Positions 42,595 through 45,437 of a stretch of DNA of 45,437 nt are shown here, in pieces (position 1 is the stretch's first letter; every line of letters begins with the position of its first letter). Source of the stretch: 14-2 sp963628035 (lineage in GTDB: Bacteria; Bacillota; Clostridia; Lachnospirales; Lachnospiraceae); the NCBI GenBank assembly GCA_963628035.1, contig CAVGED010000013.1:1-45437 (forward strand), in the 5' to 3' direction. The position numbers were made by a program, and so were the translations under genes. The notes below the pieces were generated by a model that worked only from the letters and a program-made list of their open reading frames with translations, ran no database searches and was not told where the DNA came from.

Positions 42595-42626
42595 ATCATC
42601 ATCCCATTTGGGACACGGAGGTTTGC

Positions 42627-42668
42627 ATGAATCCAGCCCTTAACGCGGCTTTGGAAGAAACGAGGTAA
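42627..42668 (+). CDS. Leader peptide of 13 codons before MATE gene
   Basis: A CGGAGG site five bases upstream precedes ATG at 42627 and the peptide MNPALNAALEETR, ending at TAA 42666-42668, only six bases ahead of the GTG start of the pump. The pump's own ribosome site (ACGAGG) lies inside the last codons of the leader. This is the layout of translational coupling or of drug-induced ribosome stalling. The peptide sequence itself is not a known stalling motif. Confidence 0.55.
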   Translation: MNPALNAALEETR

Positions 42669-42674
42669 ACAATC

Positions 42675-44033
42675 GTGGAACAGACAGATATATTCAGAAC
42701 GGAAAAAATCAGTAAAATCCTGCTCCGGCTCGCGCCACCGGTTATGCTGGCGCAGCTGATTCAGGCGCTTTATAATATCGTTGACAGCCTCTTTGTAGGA
42801 AGGTATTCGGATTCCGGACTGACAGCCTTGTCCATCATCTATCCGATACAGCTTTTGATGATTGCCTTTGCCGTAGGAACCGGTGTGGGGATCAATACGG
42901 TTATGGCGGCAAAACTCGGCATGGGAAAACGGAACGAGGCAGATGAGTATGCCGGAGTTGGCACACCGCTTGCAATCATGCTTTGGTTTCTGTTCGCCGT
43001 GGTTTGCTATTTGATCATGCCTTTCTATGCAAGAATGTCCACGGCCTCCGAGGCTGTGATTCGGGATGTTATTACATACGGCAGAATCGTTTGTGTATTC
43101 AGCTTTGGGTTGTTTTTAGAGAGCATCTGGACAAAGGTTCTGCAATCGAACGGCGATATGAAAACGCCGATGTTTGCCCAGATCCTCGGCGCGGTTACGA
43201 ATATTATTCTCGATCCGCTTCTGATTTTCGGTATGTTCGGACTGCCGAAAATGGGCATTGCCGGGGCTGCGGTTGCGACCGTCGCAGGACAAGTCGTAGC
43301 GGCTCTTGTCGTTATGAAAAAGGGATTCCGAAAGTCTCCGAGTGCAAAGACTTATCCTCACCATATAGCGAAGATTTTCCGTCTTGGTATTCCGAATATA
43401 CTGATGCAGTCGGCATACACCTTTTACATACTGGGGCTAAACCTGATATTGGCAACCTTCTGCGATCAGGCGGTTACTGCTCTCGGTCTCTACTATAAGT
43501 GGCAAACCTTTTTCTTTATTCCACTCGGTGCGATGCAGACCTGCATTGTCCCGGTAATCAGTTACAACTATGCCGCAAGAAACATGGAACGCTGCAAGAA
43601 AACACTGTCAGCATCCGTCCTGTTCGGACTTGTGCTGATGGCATTCGGAACGCTGTGCTTTCTTTCCATTCCGGCACAAATGCTGCGGGTATTTACAAGC
43701 GATGCGCTGGTAATAGAAATCGGCAGAGTTGGATTCCGCTTTGTCGGTATCAGTTTCCTGCCGATGGTCACATCTCTGATCTTTCCGGTATTTTTCCAGG
43801 CGGTCGGCTCCAGCATGAAAAGCTCCGCACTGACCGTGATTCGCACAGTTATTCTGTTTGTACCTCTCGGTTATGTTTTCTCACGGTTTGGACTGAACTG
43901 GTTTTGGCTGACCTTTCCCGTCACAGAGCTGTTGACAAGCATTGTCGGGACCGTGTTCTACCGTCAGTTCCTCAGAAATGATTATGAATTGACCGTTGAT
44001 TCCTCTGTCGGTGTAGAGAAGGCTGCCGAATAA
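42675..44033 (+). CDS. MATE-family efflux pump
   Basis: This 452-residue pump starts at GTG. It has 12 hydrophobic helices, the front APPVMLAQLIQALYNIVDSLFVGRYSD, and the repeat-half motif QTCIVPVISYNYAARN, close to the DinF/NorM subgroup of clostridia. It is only distantly similar to the other MATE protein at 33905. It probably exports a drug or metabolite with sodium or proton exchange. Located behind a leader peptide and 59 bases before the sigma gene, with which it may share transcription. Confidence 0.9.
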   Translation: MEQTDIFRTEKISKILLRLAPPVMLAQLIQALYNIVDSLFVGRYSDSGLTALSIIYPIQLLMIAFAVGTGVGINTVMAAKLGMGKRNEADEYAGVGTPLAIMLWFLFAVVCYLIMPFYARMSTASEAVIRDVITYGRIVCVFSFGLFLESIWTKVLQSNGDMKTPMFAQILGAVTNIILDPLLIFGMFGLPKMGIAGAAVATVAGQVVAALVVMKKGFRKSPSAKTYPHHIAKIFRLGIPNILMQSAYTFYILGLNLILATFCDQAVTALGLYYKWQTFFFIPLGAMQTCIVPVISYNYAARNMERCKKTLSASVLFGLVLMAFGTLCFLSIPAQMLRVFTSDALVIEIGRVGFRFVGISFLPMVTSLIFPVFFQAVGSSMKSSALTVIRTVILFVPLGYVFSRFGLNWFWLTFPVTELLTSIVGTVFYRQFLRNDYELTVDSSVGVEKAAE

Positions 44034-44092
44034 CAAATACAAATCCGACAAAATCACGCACTCAATCGTTATACATATAGGAGGAAAAGAAT

Positions 44093-44587
44093 ATGCCGGA
44101 AACCACACAGCGCCCGGGGGATTGGTTTGAGGCATTCTACGAACGGAATTATAAGTTGGTATATCGGCTCTGTTTTACTTATATGAAAAATCAGGCCGAG
44201 GCCGAGGACTGCACCGAAGATGTTTTCGTCAAGGTGCTCTCCGGTGATTTCTCATTCAACGATGAAACCCATGAGAAGAAATGGCTGACAGTAACAGCTA
44301 TCAATCTCTGCAAGGATCGGCTGAAGCACTGGTGGCGAAAGCAGGTCGTGTCTATTGATGAGGAGCCGGAGATTCCGAGCGAGGATGCGATATCCATTGA
44401 CGAAACCCTTGAAATCGTAAAGAAACTACCTGCCAAATATAAGGATGTAATATATTTGCATTACTATATGGATTACAAAACAGATGAGATCGCAGCCATG
44501 CTGTGCAAGCCGCCGTCGACCATCCGCAACCATTTGCGGGAGGCACGGGAGATGCTTCGGCGGCAGATAGGAGGTTTTGAAGCGTGA
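44093..44587 (+). CDS. ECF-type RNA polymerase sigma factor
   Basis: The 164-residue protein has region 2 (about 13-75, YKLVYRLCFTYMKNQAEAEDCTEDVFVKVL) and region 4 (about 105-160, LPAKYKDVIYLHYYMDYKTDEIAAML and the recognition helix PSTIRNHLREAREML). Sigma factors of this type direct envelope-stress genes and are held by a membrane anti-sigma factor. The next gene overlaps by four bases (GTGA) and encodes a single-pass membrane protein that fits that role. Confidence 0.92.
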   Translation: MPETTQRPGDWFEAFYERNYKLVYRLCFTYMKNQAEAEDCTEDVFVKVLSGDFSFNDETHEKKWLTVTAINLCKDRLKHWWRKQVVSIDEEPEIPSEDAISIDETLEIVKKLPAKYKDVIYLHYYMDYKTDEIAAMLCKPPSTIRNHLREAREMLRRQIGGFEA

Positions 44588-45231
44588 GTGAGAAGAAAAT
44601 CAAAGAAGCCATCGATGCCATCGAGCCGGAATCCGGTGCGAAGGAGCGGATGTATCAGAATATCATGAAGAAAGCGCAGCAGCAAGCAGCCCCGGCAGTA
44701 GAGCCCGCCGAGCAAAAAAAGCGGCCTATGCGTCTTGTGCGCTATGCGCTGCCCATTGCCGCCTGCTTCTGCCTGCTGATCGCCGGAGCGAGTTACTTCC
44801 TGCCTCGCTCCCAGCAGGATTCGCAGGAAGGGGGCAACGTGCAGACACCAAACCCGATTACAGAGGTGGAAAATGCCGATGCCTTTGTCTCTATGGGAAT
44901 TCATATGGACGCCCCGGCAGGGAGCACGAATGTTTCTTATCAGATCATTGACGGACAAATCGCCTGTGTGGAGTTTGATCAGGGAGGACATCATTTTTAT
45001 CTGAGAGCTTCTGCCCAGAGTGGAGACTTCTCAGGTCTGTATGGGACGGAGAGTGAACCGCAGCCTGTGGATGCAGAGAATAATGCGGTCCTTTCCTCTG
45101 TGGATATCGGAACGGCATTGTGCTACCGGGTGTTCTGGACGAACGGAAAAATCAACTTTTATCTGTTCAACACAGACGGAGCGGACAGCGAAATGCTCAT
45201 GACAATTTACTACTCCATAATCAACAAATAA
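44584..45231 (+). CDS. Probable anti-sigma factor, single-pass membrane protein
   Basis: Translation begins at GTG, sharing four bases with the sigma gene, with AGGAGG upstream. The 215-residue protein has a cytoplasmic helical front (1-50, SGAKERMYQNIMKKA, the form seen in clostridial anti-sigma factors), a membrane helix (about 53-72) and an outside beta-rich domain (about 95-215) of unknown family. No zinc-type HxxxCxxC is present. The outside domain would detect the stress; its ligand is unknown. Confidence 0.8.
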   Translation: MSEKKIKEAIDAIEPESGAKERMYQNIMKKAQQQAAPAVEPAEQKKRPMRLVRYALPIAACFCLLIAGASYFLPRSQQDSQEGGNVQTPNPITEVENADAFVSMGIHMDAPAGSTNVSYQIIDGQIACVEFDQGGHHFYLRASAQSGDFSGLYGTESEPQPVDAENNAVLSSVDIGTALCYRVFWTNGKINFYLFNTDGADSEMLMTIYYSIINK

Positions 45232-45252
45232 AATAGCCTTTCAAAATGTTGG

Positions 45253-45293
45253 AAAAATGTCGGAAAAATTTTAAAAGTTTTTCCGACATTTTT
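45253..45293 (+). terminator. Strong terminator after the sigma/anti-sigma pair
   Basis: AAAAATGTCGGAAAAA (45253-45268) pairs perfectly with TTTTTCCGACATTTTT (45278-45293), 16 pairs with a nine-base loop, followed by CTTTT. It can also work on the opposite strand. Confidence 0.9.
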
Positions 45294-45307
45294 CTTTTCC
45301 CTGTCGT

Positions 45308-45380
45308 TATATATACAGAAGCGCAAAAAACGGCGGCGCAGCGTACGAGCGACGCCGAAGCGCTTCACCAAAAAAATACT
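45308..45380. other. Sequence between the last terminator and the terminal repeat
   Basis: This short stretch has a GC-rich, arginine-codon-like run around 45320-45365 and CGGCG/CGCCG and GAAGCGC/GCGCTTC pairings, but no start codon, ribosome site or protein motif. It is the last unique sequence before the 57-base terminal repeat and may be the edge of an insertion target. Confidence 0.3.
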
Positions 45381-45437
45381 TAATAGGCTCTCGGAATCTT
45401 GAGCCTTCCGACTAAGATTCATCAGTCGGATGAACCT
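45381..45437. repeat. 57-base terminal inverted repeat, right copy
   Basis: Exact reverse complement of bases 1-57, so both ends of the window run outward into the same element end. The unique flanks differ (AAAAATACT here; the ABC gene on the left), so no target duplication links the two copies. See the left copy for hairpin structure. Confidence 0.8.

Noticed and set aside
1..45437. The whole window as a 45-kb composite transposon
   Set aside because: No transposase or target duplication is visible, and core genes such as tadA and SRP RNA lie inside; assembly ends at copies of a repeat are a simpler explanation.

Overview
The window reads as chromosomal DNA of an anaerobic, low-to-mid G+C Bacillota. 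I infer a gut-type Lachnospiraceae relative from the gene style: reverse-type rubrerythrin beside a PerR-like repressor, a ROK glucokinase, radical-SAM NrdG, a large Gram-positive-type SRP RNA, YesMN-type sugar regulators and AGGAGG ribosome sites. No species is assigned. There is no rRNA, tRNA, CRISPR array, phage gene or complete insertion sequence.

The two ends carry the same 57-base sequence in opposite orientation. At the left end it interrupts an ABC-transporter ATPase gene after its 12th codon. This looks like one end of a multicopy mobile element, and the window probably stops where an assembly could not pass it.

Layout. 0-2.1 kb: two-component pair (kinase, OmpR-type regulator) next to the broken ABC gene. 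2.2-5.2 kb: a promoter, a strongly folded about 120-nt leader RNA, two small membrane proteins, glucokinase and a remnant of an HD-domain gene. 5.2-6.3 kb: perR and rubrerythrin with shared operator motifs. 6.4-9.1 kb: a conserved two-part protein, nrdG with a palindromic operator, and a zinc-ribbon protein. 9.2-15.9 kb: a beta-glucoside PTS operon (HPr, Enzyme I, LicT-type antiterminator, EIIBCA, phospho-beta-glucosidase) controlled by an RAT hairpin that competes with a terminator. 15.9-16.8 kb: tadA and a SdpI-like protein. 16.8-29.7 kb: a YesMN two-component system facing a seven-gene cluster: ABC oligosaccharide importer, GH20-like and DUF4038 glycosidases, sugar epimerase/dehydratase, class III aminotransferase and zinc dehydrogenase. 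29.7-30.0 kb: SRP RNA. 30.0-37.7 kb: lipoprotein, ECF S component with a P-loop kinase, AAA/DUF4143 ATPase, MarR-MATE, and a CsoR-controlled metal ATPase. 37.7-42.4 kb: LysR regulator, iron alcohol dehydrogenase, lipoprotein flavodoxin, lipoprotein esterase and an ABC-2 permease remnant. 42.4-45.3 kb: MATE pump behind a 13-codon leader, then an ECF sigma factor with a probable anti-sigma partner.

The strongest candidates for undescribed biology are the seven-gene import-and-modification cluster at 19.7-29.7 kb, which joins intracellular glycosidases to an aminotransferase and two oxidoreductases, and the multibranched leader RNA at 2281-2400. The beta-glucoside operon is also unusual because it carries its own general PTS proteins under antiterminator control, and its antiterminator has Tyr in place of one regulatory His.
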